25,434 nt of DNA from a virus. Below, piece by piece: positions 1 through 7,797 of the stretch; the first letter of the stretch is position 1; each line of letters begins with the position of its first letter. The DNA lies in the IMG/VR virus record IMGVR_UViG_3300037468_000662, positions 1 through 25,434 of that record; one strand, 5' to 3'. Under the pieces are notes generated by a model. It had not been told where the DNA came from. It ran no database searches and saw nothing but the letters and a program-made list of their open reading frames with translations. The position numbers were made by a program, and so were the translations under genes.

Positions 1-960
1 CTGCCGTTCCCGACATGACGAAGGCTGTGTAAGTCGAAGAAATCGTCGGATTCGGATAGCTTCCACTTAAGTCGCCACTTGCCGTTCCCGACATGACGAA
101 GGCTGTGTATGTTGGAGAAATCGTTGGATTCGGATAACTTCCGCTTAAGTCGCCACCCGCAGAACCAGTCAGAGAACTAGAGATTGTTTTTGGCTCCCAA
201 TTAGAAGTTCCAGAATTCCAAGCAAGAACTTGATTATCAAGTGGTAAACTAGAAGTTATATTGAAACCTTGAATCTTTACAACAGAAGGGCTTGGATAAC
301 TTCCGCTAAGGTCACCACCTGCAGAACCAGACATGACGAATGCTGTATAAGTCGAAGAAATTGTTGGGTTGGGATAACTTCCGCTAATGTCGCCTCCTGC
401 CGTTCCAGACATAACGAAAGCTGTGTAAGTTGAAGAAATCGTTGGATTCGGATAACTTCCGCTTAAATCGCCACCAGCAGAACCAGACACAACAAAAGCC
501 GTATACGTAGAAGAAATTGTCGGATTCGGATAACTTCCGCTAAGATCTCCTCCTGCCGTTCCAGACATAACGAAGGCTGTGTAAGTCGGAGAAATCGTCG
601 GATTCGGATAACTTCCAGTAAGGTCACCACCCGCAGAACCAGATATATCAATAGCGAATGTTCGTGGTTCCCAATTAGAAGTTCCAGAATTCCAAGTAAG
701 AACTTGATTATTAGAGGGTAAGCTAGAAGTTATATCGAAACCTTGAATCTTAGCAACAGAAGGATTAGGATAATTTCCACTTAAGTCGCCACCTGCCGTT
801 CCAGACATGACGAATGCTGTGTACGTAGAAGAGATTGCTGGATTAGGATAACTTCCGCTTAAGTCTCCTCCCGCAGAACCCGACACAACGAATGCTGTGT
901 AAGTTGGAGAAATCGTCGGATTAGGATAACTTCCAGTAAGGTCACCTCCTGCAAAACCAC
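1..960 (-). repeat. Imperfect ~78-bp coding repeats within a 474-bp duplication
   Basis: Each ~78-bp unit encodes TYTAFVMSGTAGGDLSGSYPNPTISS with small variations (GSA or GTA, SPT or SST). The sequence around the two QVLTWNSG inserts is nearly identical at about 190-270 and 664-745, offset by 474 bp (158 codons). This suggests that a block of several units plus the insert was duplicated. All units stay in frame and lie within the fibre gene. Confidence 0.8.
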
Positions 961-1162
961 AAGATGCAGCCACTATCATTGTCCACGTTGCTGGAGAATT
1001 ATCTATAAGAATCCAAAAAGAGTTATTATCTGTCTGAAATGCAACCTTACCAACATCTCCACTAGCGAATCCAGAAGCGGCCTCACGCTGTGATGATGAA
1101 AGATATGTGTATGCATTTAAAACATGTATATCTAATCCTGTAAGATTTCTATGAAATGCCAT
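1..1162 (-). CDS. Tail fibre protein with GDLSG.YPNP repeats, 3' end outside window
   Basis: The frame is open from an ATG at 1162 to the left edge (387 codons, no stop), so the C-terminal part is missing. The start overlaps the TAA of the preceding gene (TAATG), which supports coupled translation. The N-terminal ~80 residues (MAFHRNLTGLDIHVLNAYTY...) include FASGDVGKVAFQTDNNSFWI, a module seen at the start of many phage fibres. Ten copies of GD(L/I)(S/T)G(S/N)YP(N/S)P follow, most embedded in a ~26-residue unit (TYTAFVMSGTAGG + GDLSGSYPNPTIS). Two inserts of about 30 residues carry QVLTWNSGTSNWEP. The GDLSG.YPNP repeat is established in phage tail fibres; receptor specificity would lie in the unseen C terminus. 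Role as an adhesin is inferred. Confidence 0.85.
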   Translation of the reverse strand, partial: MAFHRNLTGLDIHVLNAYTYLSSSQREAASGFASGDVGKVAFQTDNNSFWILIDNSPATWTMIVAASCGFAGGDLTGSYPNPTISPTYTAFVVSGSAGGDLSGSYPNPAISSTYTAFVMSGTAGGDLSGNYPNPSVAKIQGFDITSSLPSNNQVLTWNSGTSNWEPRTFAIDISGSAGGDLTGSYPNPTISPTYTAFVMSGTAGGDLSGSYPNPTISSTYTAFVVSGSAGGDLSGSYPNPTISSTYTAFVMSGTAGGDISGSYPNPTISSTYTAFVMSGSAGGDLSGSYPSPSVVKIQGFNITSSLPLDNQVLAWNSGTSNWEPKTISSSLTGSAGGDLSGSYPNPTISPTYTAFVMSGTASGDLSGSYPNPTISSTYTAFVMSGTA

Positions 1163-1449
1163 TATTTCACCACCGCTTCACCGCTCTCATCTATTACAAT
1201 GACTCCGGTGTTGTCAAATATTAAACCTAAGGAAGAAACAAGAAGCTGGCTGAGTGTAACTGGAGAAGGATTGAACACATCAGTAAATGTTAAATTGCCA
1301 AGTCCATCATATTCTACTCCAATTAAACATATACTTCCAGACACGTCAAAGCCAACGGTTGTTCCGTTGACCTTGACGCGAATTACATTATTATCTTTTG
1401 CGAGACCTTGCTCGTTATCTACTTCTACGGGACCAAGAAAGAGAGGCAT
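1162..1449 (-). CDS. Small unknown protein in the fibre cluster (95 aa)
   Basis: I do not recognise this protein. It starts MPLFLGPVEVDNEQ and looks mainly beta-stranded: alternating hydrophobic stretches such as NVIRVKVNGTTVGFDV and SICLIGVEYDGLG, with a C-terminal GVIVIDESGEAVVK. There are no cysteine clusters, signal peptide or membrane segment. It lies 29 nt after the repeat protein gene and overlaps the fibre gene by one base (TAATG). It is probably a virion component or a fibre attachment or assembly partner, by position only. No clear Shine-Dalgarno sequence precedes the ATG at 1449, so the start is less certain than those of its neighbours. Confidence 0.6.
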   Translation of the reverse strand: MPLFLGPVEVDNEQGLAKDNNVIRVKVNGTTVGFDVSGSICLIGVEYDGLGNLTFTDVFNPSPVTLSQLLVSSLGLIFDNTGVIVIDESGEAVVK

Positions 1450-1478
1450 TCATCAGTAAATATGATAAACTAACCAGT

Positions 1479-2756
1479 TTATACCGGTTGCCAAAATACT
1501 TCTACATTAACGCCTTCTTGACCAGTTGCAACACCATCGAAATGAGCTTGAAGAATTTCTCCAGCATCCCACGACGAAGAAGCAAATGATGTAGCATTAT
1601 TCACACCGTAATTACCAAGAGATGTTGAAAGTAAAAGTCTAGTAGAACCAGAAAAAATACTTCTTGCAACACCACTTGTAATAAGACTTAAGTCAATCGT
1701 GCTTGCTTTAGTTGATGTAGAACCAGAATATGTTGCCCACGCAGCAACTTCAAGAATTGTACGATTTTGTCTTGTATACGCAGAACCAATAACTGGACTT
1801 CCCATTCCAACTGTCCCAGACATCGCAAATCTTGTTGAAAATGAAGCAGAAGCTCCATAGAATAGAGACACATGCGAAGATGACAAACTAGTAAATCTCG
1901 TAGAAAGAGTATTTAGCGCTCCAGAAGTCGCAGTATACTTCGGAGAAAGAGTATCAAGTGCTCCAGAAGTTGCAGTAAATCTTGTAGAAAGAGTATTTAG
2001 CGCTCCAGAAGTCGCTGTGTATCTCGTAGAAAGAGTATTTAGCGCTCCAGAAGTCGCTGTGTATCTCGTAGAAAGAGTATTTAGCGCTCCAGAAGTCGCA
2101 GTATACTTCGGAGAAAGAGTATCAAGTGCTCCAGAAGTTGCAGTAAATCTCGTAGAAAGAGTATTTAGCGCTCCAGAAGTCGCAGTATACTTCGGAGAAA
2201 GAGTATCAAGTGCTCCAGAAGTTGCAGTAAATCTTGTAGAAAGAGTATTTAGCGCTCCAGAAGTCGCAGTATACTTCGGAGAAAGAGTATCAAGTGCTCC
2301 AGAAGTTGCAGTAAATCTCGTAGAAAGAGTATTTAGCGCTCCAGAAGTCGCTGTGTATCTCGTAGAAAGAGTATTTAGCGCTCCAGAAGTTGCAGTAAAT
2401 CTCGTAGAAAGAGTATTTAGCGCTCCAGAAGTCGCTGTGTATCTCGTAGAAAGAGTATTTAGCGCTCCAGAAGTCGCTGTGTATCTCGTAGAGAGAGTAT
2501 CAAACGCTCCAGAAGTTGCGGTATAATTCGCGGAAAGAGTATCAAGCGCTCCGGAGGTCGCGACAAAAGACTCAGACAACGCAATAAACGAAGAAGAAAG
2601 AAGTGTACCAGATGCTGCAGTAAAACTAGTTGCGAAATTATCAATTTTTACAGAATTTCTATAATGAGCAGCATCTTCTGCTGCTCTTTTATGAAAATTC
2701 CATACGCCTCTTCTAGTAACAGTTTCTTCGAGATCGAGAAATGGTGTTCTTGCCAC
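1479..2756 (-). CDS. Repeat-built fibre-like structural protein (425 aa)
   Basis: The start codon is GTG, preceded by a strong GGGAGGGA ribosome binding site, 16 nt after the sheath gene. Residues 1-64 begin MARTPFLDLEETVTRRGVWNFHKRA and lead into degenerate repeats. Residues 65-288 are sixteen consecutive 14-residue repeats of the form TATSGALNTLSTRY/F, with a DTLSPKY variant that alternates regularly in the middle. Residues 289-425 form a non-repetitive C-terminal domain rich in Ser/Thr and beta strand, ending in a WDAGEILQAHFDGVATGQ region and FWQPV. A repetitive shaft with a terminal head is typical of trimeric phage fibres. No enzymatic motif is visible. It sits where T4 has the tube gene 19, but it does not look like a tube protein. 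Tail or head fibre is inferred. Confidence 0.8.
   Translation of the reverse strand: MARTPFLDLEETVTRRGVWNFHKRAAEDAAHYRNSVKIDNFATSFTAASGTLLSSSFIALSESFVATSGALDTLSANYTATSGAFDTLSTRYTATSGALNTLSTRYTATSGALNTLSTRFTATSGALNTLSTRYTATSGALNTLSTRFTATSGALDTLSPKYTATSGALNTLSTRFTATSGALDTLSPKYTATSGALNTLSTRFTATSGALDTLSPKYTATSGALNTLSTRYTATSGALNTLSTRYTATSGALNTLSTRFTATSGALDTLSPKYTATSGALNTLSTRFTSLSSSHVSLFYGASASFSTRFAMSGTVGMGSPVIGSAYTRQNRTILEVAAWATYSGSTSTKASTIDLSLITSGVARSIFSGSTRLLLSTSLGNYGVNNATSFASSSWDAGEILQAHFDGVATGQEGVNVEVFWQPV
1893..2564 (-). repeat. Tandem 42-bp coding repeat, 16 units
   Basis: Sixteen consecutive 42-bp units encode the 14-residue repeats of the fibre-like protein. Many are identical or nearly so at the DNA level. 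Part of the array alternates NTLSTRF and DTLSPKY units, giving an 84-bp higher-order repeat. All units preserve the frame, so loss or gain of units by slippage or recombination would change shaft length without breaking the gene. The array is also open on the other strand, which creates a spurious repetitive reading frame at 2017-2526. Confidence 0.95.
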
Positions 2757-2772
2757 TTTTTAGTTCCCTCCC

Positions 2773-5106
2773 TTACTCGCCGAAGCTTACGCCGGCATTT
2801 GTGATAATAAATGAAAGATCGATAAATTCAGCAGATTTTGTTGGCTGAAGGAAAATCTTTCCTGACATAATGTTTCTGTCAACAACATCTGGAGTATTCG
2901 TAGTAGAATCCATCACAACTCTGAATCTCTCAATACCCTGATTCTGACGAATATTCTCAAGAATTGGATTAACAAGATTACTAAATCTCTGCCACGTAGC
3001 TGGATTGTTGGGCTCGAAAAGAAGATATTTGGCAGCAGAAGCAATTGTCTTCTTAGCAAAGATAAGAAGTCTACGAACGTTTATACGATCAAGTGCCGAA
3101 GACTTAACTTGAAGCGTCTTCTGACCGAACACGACAATACCTTCATTCGGGAATGTTGCAATTGGATTGATACGATTATCATAAAGGTCGTTTCTATCCT
3201 GGAAGTTCAAACGATCAACAACATCAATAATATCAAACTGTCCAAGACCTCCACGATTCAAACCCGCTGGTGCAAAGAATACTTGACCGACTCTATCAGA
3301 GAATGCAATCGCTCCCATTACAGCAACAGATGGAGAAATTCTTACGATCCTATTGCTTGTCTTATCGTTAAGTTTAAGATCTGGATAGTAGCAAGCAGTG
3401 TAGTTATCATCAATTTCGCGATCTTTAAGCGAACCTACAACTTCTGCTACAGAGCTTCCAGTAACATCCATAACATAAAGAGCATCTGCACGATCATTAA
3501 CGAGTGTACGCGCATAATCTGCAACTTTAAGGTTATGAACTCCAGGAATTGCAAGGAGATTCATATCAAATGCATCAGGATTCGCAATCGTGTCAAGAGC
3601 TCTCTTAAGAGAAACAACGCCGATGTTCGTATCAGTTGCGTTATTTGCTAAATAAAGAGGATCTTCAACTCTCAAATCCCAACCATCAAATCCACCGTAG
3701 AACGGCATTGTAAACTTCTGAAGAGATGCAGACACATAAAGTGGCTGATAATCTGTAGAAGCTGTATTATACCACCAGACTCTCTTTCCATTAACATCAT
3801 AAGACGAACTTAGATAGCTTAGAGAGAAATCGGCATCATTTTCGACATACGAAGAAGCACTATCTGGACGAGCACGCATACGATCGGCAATACTACCAGA
3901 TGTAAAACAAACTCCCCAAGAAATATTTGCATCGATATTTCCATTTCTATCTTTCGAAACAGGAGTATAAGGAAGTGAAGGAACAGTAGCTCCTCCTGTA
4001 AACTCTAGTTTTTCATATCCACCAAATCCCCAAGGAAGAGCTTCTGCTGGAGAATTTGCAGTTGTATTCATTTCAATTCTAATATATCTACTCTTATTTG
4101 GGAATGTACCATTTGCAATAAACTTGCGCTGTGTAGTATCAAATGTTTCATACACATCACCAACTTTTCTTGCAACATATGCTTTGCTATTCGGATCAAG
4201 TGTGCAACCAGTAAATGTTTCATAAACAACTTGACGCTGATCTGTATCACTAAACTGTCTTACGACAATATCAAATGTTCCATAAGGAGTTGCAAGAGGA
4301 GAAACCGAAGGCTTAATATTCATAATCTGCACTTTGATTTCGTCATTTGTTGCACGTCCATCACCAAGTGTATGGAACTTAAAGAGATCAAACTCTAAAC
4401 CACCAAGTGGTTGCGACTTCACCCAAGTTGTATCACCATGCTCAAAATCACGTGTAAAATTAGTTAATGAACCAGAAATTCTATCAAATGTCCAGCTACT
4501 CTTACCTCCAGAAAGTATAGAAGCTGAAGGAGCAGCATAACCAAAAACACGATAAATATAATGATAGTATGTATCATTTTTGGTTGGATCAGTGTTTAGA
4601 ACCTTTCCAATATAATTTGCAGAAGATGTAAGGAAAGATGCAGTAGCAACAAAAAGATTTGTAGCACCCGATAAAATTCTAAACACAAACTCATTAAGAC
4701 TTGTAGTTCCAGACAAACGAACATTGCTTGCAGAAAGACCATTATCAAGATGAATCTCTGCAAAAATCTGACCAGTTGAAGCTTTATCTATCACACCTAA
4801 AATTGCACCAACTGTATATCCGTTTGTCGCAGCCGTACCATCTGCATGTCCAAGAACTCTAACTGTAGTAACTGCACCTGAATTCTTTAGATAGTTCTTT
4901 ACGCAATATGGAAGCTGATACTTTGGATCTGTCTGACCAAATCTCGAAACAAACTGATCAAATCCCTGCGAAAAAATTGGAACAAATGCTGGACCTTTCA
5001 ATGTTCTTCCAACAAGCATTCCTCCGATTCCAGCAACACCTTGTGCGAGAAAGGACTGATCTACCTCGGTAGTAAAAACACCTGGTGAAACAAATTTTTG
5101 TGCCAT
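2773..5106 (-). CDS. 18: Contractile tail sheath protein (T4 gp18-like, 777 aa)
   Basis: It polymerises around the tail tube and contracts to drive the tube through the host envelope. The N terminus (MAQKFVSPGVFTTEVDQSF, then GIGGMLVGRTLKGPAFVP) and the C-terminal domain (WQRFSNLVNPILENIRQN, then GIERFRVVMDSTTNTP and GKIFLQPTKSAEFIDLSFII) are typical of myovirus sheath proteins, in which the C terminus carries the conserved polymerisation fold. At 777 residues it is longer than T4 gp18 (659); the extra length is in the variable middle domains. A GGGAG site lies 9 nt before the ATG. It follows the gp15-like gene after an 87-nt gap holding a candidate late promoter, so it may have its own strong transcript. 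The gene symbol is by homology to T4. Confidence 0.95.
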   Translation of the reverse strand: MAQKFVSPGVFTTEVDQSFLAQGVAGIGGMLVGRTLKGPAFVPIFSQGFDQFVSRFGQTDPKYQLPYCVKNYLKNSGAVTTVRVLGHADGTAATNGYTVGAILGVIDKASTGQIFAEIHLDNGLSASNVRLSGTTSLNEFVFRILSGATNLFVATASFLTSSANYIGKVLNTDPTKNDTYYHYIYRVFGYAAPSASILSGGKSSWTFDRISGSLTNFTRDFEHGDTTWVKSQPLGGLEFDLFKFHTLGDGRATNDEIKVQIMNIKPSVSPLATPYGTFDIVVRQFSDTDQRQVVYETFTGCTLDPNSKAYVARKVGDVYETFDTTQRKFIANGTFPNKSRYIRIEMNTTANSPAEALPWGFGGYEKLEFTGGATVPSLPYTPVSKDRNGNIDANISWGVCFTSGSIADRMRARPDSASSYVENDADFSLSYLSSSYDVNGKRVWWYNTASTDYQPLYVSASLQKFTMPFYGGFDGWDLRVEDPLYLANNATDTNIGVVSLKRALDTIANPDAFDMNLLAIPGVHNLKVADYARTLVNDRADALYVMDVTGSSVAEVVGSLKDREIDDNYTACYYPDLKLNDKTSNRIVRISPSVAVMGAIAFSDRVGQVFFAPAGLNRGGLGQFDIIDVVDRLNFQDRNDLYDNRINPIATFPNEGIVVFGQKTLQVKSSALDRINVRRLLIFAKKTIASAAKYLLFEPNNPATWQRFSNLVNPILENIRQNQGIERFRVVMDSTTNTPDVVDRNIMSGKIFLQPTKSAEFIDLSFIITNAGVSFGE

Positions 5107-5170
5107 TCGTTAAATCTCCCTATTGATAGGACAAGAAGCTATTTTTAATTAGATGTGAACTACTAGAGAA

Positions 5171-5202
5171 GTCACTTTTTTATAAGTTTACGTCACTTTT
5201 TT
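5171..5202 (-). repeat. Direct repeat AAAAAAGTGAC, two copies, upstream of sheath gene
   Basis: Two copies of AAAAAAGTGAC (minus strand) begin 21 bp apart, at 5171-5181 and 5192-5202. The upstream copy supplies the final Lys codons and TGA stop of the gp15-like gene. The downstream copy overlaps the candidate promoter TATAAAAA. A 21-bp offset is about two helical turns, so the copies would face the same side of the DNA. Protein binding is speculation. Confidence 0.45.
5177..5184 (-). promoter_or_regulatory. Candidate late promoter before the sheath gene (TATAAAAA)
   Basis: Read on the minus strand the gap before the sheath gene contains TATAAAAA, one base from the T4 late promoter core TATAAATA. 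It lies about 70 nt upstream of the sheath ATG, leaving room for a leader with its GGGAG site. It sits between two copies of AAAAAAGTGAC. Assignment rests on motif likeness and position only. Confidence 0.4.
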
Positions 5203-6035
5203 GATGAAAAAATTAATTCTAGTTCCATAAAATCATCAACGAAATGAGACTCTTCACTTTTGAAATTAAGAGAGAATGATGTTCGTTCAACTTTTGCTAC
5301 AGTTTTCTCTCCCTCTGGTTGAGTATGCGTATACGCTGGAACACGAACACTCATTGTGTATCTTACTATACGTTCTTGATCTGTGAATTCTTGGAAATTG
5401 CTTTCATGATTTGCCGATTCTATAAGCCCTACAAAATATCCTCCAACAATCTTCTTTCTATCTTCAAATTGTTCTCCTGTTGGAGCATGTCTTCCATCAT
5501 TATCTATTGGCATAACAAATGATTTTTGCATATCAAGTTCAAAAGCAATCTTCTCTATTATGTTGTTCATTTGCACGATGTATTGTGTCTGAATTACTAT
5601 TTCATATACCAAAATAGAAATATCTGGAAATGGTAATGTAGTAACTTCGTACACTGCACTTGAATGCATTTTCTGTAGTTGCTGATTTCTACTAGAAATA
5701 GAATTCATGAGAAGATTTGTTTTAGGAGAAATCAACTTTGATATTTGCATATTAGGAGTTTCTACTCCTAATGCAGACATAGAAGTATCTTGCTCTATAC
5801 CATTTCTGTGAATACTTATAATTGGTAAAATTAAAACTCCATTTGTATCTCTAAATCCAGATTTAATACTTCGAGATGTCCAACGCTCACCTGCAGCAAA
5901 AATCACAGGAACTTTTTTGCGATCAAATCCTGGACATTCAACATGAGCATCGACAGTTTTGCTAAACCAATCTGTTATAGCTTGATCTATTGTCTCTATT
6001 GAAAAATTTGGAATTTCTACTTTCTCTTCAGCCAT
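5193..6035 (-). CDS. 15: Tail terminator / sheath stabiliser (T4 gp15-like, 280 aa)
   Basis: T4 gp15 caps the tail tube and sheath and joins the tail to the neck. Similarity to gp15 as I recall it is spread over the protein: KKVPVIFAAGERWTSRSI matches the RVPITYASKEHF region, LILPIISIHRNGIEQD matches ILPRINLHL, and ISILVYEIVIQTQYIVQM followed by IIEKIAFELD matches IYELSIFTRYEDDMFQIVEQILPYF. Length 280 compares with 272 in T4. The context between gp14-like and sheath genes fits. The gene overlaps the serine protease gene by 19 nt; an AAGGA site lies ~13 nt before the ATG. The call was made from remembered motifs, without an alignment. Confidence 0.7.
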   Translation of the reverse strand: MAEEKVEIPNFSIETIDQAITDWFSKTVDAHVECPGFDRKKVPVIFAAGERWTSRSIKSGFRDTNGVLILPIISIHRNGIEQDTSMSALGVETPNMQISKLISPKTNLLMNSISSRNQQLQKMHSSAVYEVTTLPFPDISILVYEIVIQTQYIVQMNNIIEKIAFELDMQKSFVMPIDNDGRHAPTGEQFEDRKKIVGGYFVGLIESANHESNFQEFTDQERIVRYTMSVRVPAYTHTQPEGEKTVAKVERTSFSLNFKSEESHFVDDFMELELIFSSKK

Positions 6036-6754
6036 TTTCTTGAACTATTCCTTATTGGTCCACGAAGATAATTTATGTTAGTACAAAACGTTATGTGCCC
6101 ATATCTTGCTTCAACTTTTGTAAGAATGCAAAAAAGTTTTCCACGATAAAATATTCCACTTCCGCTTGCACCTGGAGCAGATGGATTTGAAATCACCAAA
6201 TCTCCATCTCCATCTACACCAGCGAATCTACCTTCTGAGGCTATAACTAGATACCTACCAAAATATCCATGAGGAGCACCAACATTATAAACTTTTGCTC
6301 CTAATGGAGGATCTCTATCTGCCAAGCTTACTTGATCACCAGCAATTCCGTCTACGGCTAAAATACACACATCATTATTTTCATCACTATAAACAACTTC
6401 AGCAGAATAAGTGTAACCTTCTGCTGTCATAACTGAAATGCTTGAAGATATATGTTTCATCGTCGTACCATCTGCAAATGTTACAATTTCCTTAATCGCA
6501 CACACATGATTTGCAGTTGCTACAATACTTCTTCCTAGTGAAGAATCTTTTTCAACAACGACACCAGATCCCGTTGATACGAAAGATCCTGCACTATATG
6601 TCATATTCTTAATAACTTTAACTGCTCCGCGCATCATACTCTGAATGTCTAAAGCATCTCTATCGTCAGTTACTCCCCATCCAGTTTGAGCACAAGAACA
6701 ACTACACAACAAACAAAAAATAGAAAAAATACTAACGACAAATTTACTTTTCAT
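6017..6754 (-). CDS. Exported trypsin/HtrA-like serine protease (245 aa)
   Basis: The N terminus (MKSK, then hydrophobic FVVSIFSIFCLLCS) looks like a signal peptide. It is Cys-rich (14, 17, 19, 21), and LCSC at 16-19 is a weak lipobox, so lipidation is possible. The rest is a single chymotrypsin-fold protease domain: His83 in VATANHVCAI, Asp128 in ENNDVCILAV and Ser197 in APGASGSGIF form the expected triad. VGAPHGYFGRY before the Ser matches the HtrA/DegP pattern. There is no PDZ domain; the protein ends soon after the fold. It lies between gp14-like and gp15-like genes and overlaps the latter. No good ribosome binding site is visible: the ATG is preceded by GCTGGTATAAAAAA. Substrate unknown; cleavage of host envelope or virion proteins are both possible. 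Confidence 0.8.
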   Translation of the reverse strand: MKSKFVVSIFSIFCLLCSCSCAQTGWGVTDDRDALDIQSMMRGAVKVIKNMTYSAGSFVSTGSGVVVEKDSSLGRSIVATANHVCAIKEIVTFADGTTMKHISSSISVMTAEGYTYSAEVVYSDENNDVCILAVDGIAGDQVSLADRDPPLGAKVYNVGAPHGYFGRYLVIASEGRFAGVDGDGDLVISNPSAPGASGSGIFYRGKLFCILTKVEARYGHITFCTNINYLRGPIRNSSRKWLKRK

Positions 6755-6769
6755 TTTTTTATACCAGCA

Positions 6770-7282
6770 TCACTTGTTTATACTCAAGGATTGTTCGACA
6801 GGATGCGTATTGTCGATCCCTTGATCCTTTTGATTTCCTATTTGAAATTGACCTTCGCGAGATGGAATACACACACACTTAGTCATTATTTTGTTGTTTA
6901 CTTGTCCAAATACAATTTGTGGTCTTGTAACACTTGTTATTTCAAACACAACTTGACCAAACTCTATAAAATCACCTTCTCTTGGTGACACATTTCTTTC
7001 TTCTAATTCCTTTGTATGAAAATATATTTCTGCAGAAAATTTACTATCTAATGTAAAATCAGTTGAAGAAACAGATGGATTGTCATACATCACAAGAGCA
7101 TTTATCTCTACTGGATAAAACCATGTTTTATTTATAGCCTCGTTATAAAGACTATTTATTTTTGTATGTTCACCTGAAATTGAATAATAAATTACAGATT
7201 GCCCAATCACAGATTGAATAAGCTCTTTGTTTATGTCATTAATAAAAGCAATTTCACGATCTGTAATAAATTTACGCGACAC
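6770..7282 (-). CDS. 14: Neck protein (T4 gp14-like, 170 aa)
   Basis: T4 gp14 and gp13 together seal the portal after packaging and form the tail attachment site. The layout resembles gp14: an N-terminal helical part (DREIAFINDINKELIQSVIG), a central VEINALVMYDNP strand region, and a C-terminal VSPREGDFIEFGQVVFEITS followed by PQIVFGQV, parallel to the REGDLIYF...LFEIKFV segment I recall for T4. It is shorter than T4 gp14 (256). The start is GTG with AATAGGAG 8 nt upstream; the alternative ATG codons lie too far inside. A TATAAATA octamer occurs inside the gene at 7129-7136. The family assignment is moderately sure and rests on pattern and gene order. Confidence 0.6.
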   Translation of the reverse strand: MSRKFITDREIAFINDINKELIQSVIGQSVIYYSISGEHTKINSLYNEAINKTWFYPVEINALVMYDNPSVSSTDFTLDSKFSAEIYFHTKELEERNVSPREGDFIEFGQVVFEITSVTRPQIVFGQVNNKIMTKCVCIPSREGQFQIGNQKDQGIDNTHPVEQSLSINK

Positions 7283-7296
7283 TGTTTAATCTCCTA

Positions 7297-7791
7297 TTAT
7301 TTAACTTCTCTTTCTCTTGGCTGCGGAACAAACACTTCAAACTTATCTACTCCAAATCTAAAATGTCCATAAGGTTTTATATTTGCTGGAAATTTTTTAT
7401 TTTTATCGTTTTTGTGCATTCTATAAATTTCAGCACGATCTTTTGCGTATTCTTTTTTTACTATGTTAGAAAGAGTATCTGCATCTGTAAGATACCATCC
7501 ATTTCTATTTTCCGTACCTTGTATCTCAATTCTTGTCCAAATTCTTCCGTGATGATTCCAAGTTCTAGTACCTTCTTTATCAAGTTGCTTTAAACGACCT
7601 CCAGGCTTTTCTCCTTCTTGATCAAAACTTGATAAAAAGAAATCATCGAAATAAGGCCAAATAAATGCATAAACTCCATATTTTTCTGGTGCATCTTCGT
7701 TATTCTTTTGTTTAACAGGAGAAAGACCTCCTACTCTAGAAAGCTTTATTCCTTTACTTTCTATAAGAAATACATTAATAAGCTTAACCAT
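7297..7791 (-). CDS. Unknown protein between the neck genes (164 aa)
   Basis: Not recognised. The protein is hydrophilic and mixed: an N-terminal strand MVKLINVFLIESKGIKL, an aromatic segment KYGVYAFIWPYFDDFFLSSF at about 37-56, a basic Lys-rich region (HKNDKNKKFPANIKPYGHFR) and a C-terminal KFEVFVPQPREREVK. There is no signal peptide, membrane segment or cysteine cluster. An AGGA site precedes the ATG and the gene starts 6 nt after the gp13-like gene, so it is in the same operon. By position it may be another head-tail connector or a neck-associated virion protein, but nothing in the sequence proves this. Confidence 0.65.
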   Translation of the reverse strand: MVKLINVFLIESKGIKLSRVGGLSPVKQKNNEDAPEKYGVYAFIWPYFDDFFLSSFDQEGEKPGGRLKQLDKEGTRTWNHHGRIWTRIEIQGTENRNGWYLTDADTLSNIVKKEYAKDRAEIYRMHKNDKNKKFPANIKPYGHFRFGVDKFEVFVPQPREREVK

Positions 7792-7797
7792 ATACCA

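Noticed and set aside
2017-2526. Plus-strand open frame of 169 residues made of VERVFSAPEVAVYL-like repeats
   Set aside because: It is the antisense image of the 42-bp repeat array; a repeat length divisible by three keeps any frame open. It has no ribosome binding site and opposes all genes.
1893-2564. Regular repeats that could be taken for a CRISPR array
   Set aside because: Units are contiguous without unique spacers and encode an in-frame 14-residue protein repeat.
3109-3651. Plus-strand open frame of 180 residues
   Set aside because: It lies wholly inside the sheath gene, has Ile/Asn/Cys-rich composition without domain likeness, and reads against the operon.
7129-7136. Exact T4 late promoter core TATAAATA on the minus strand
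   Set aside because: It lies within the gp14-like coding region, more than 350 nt from the next gene start. Chance occurrence in AT-rich sequence is likely, though an internal late promoter cannot be excluded.
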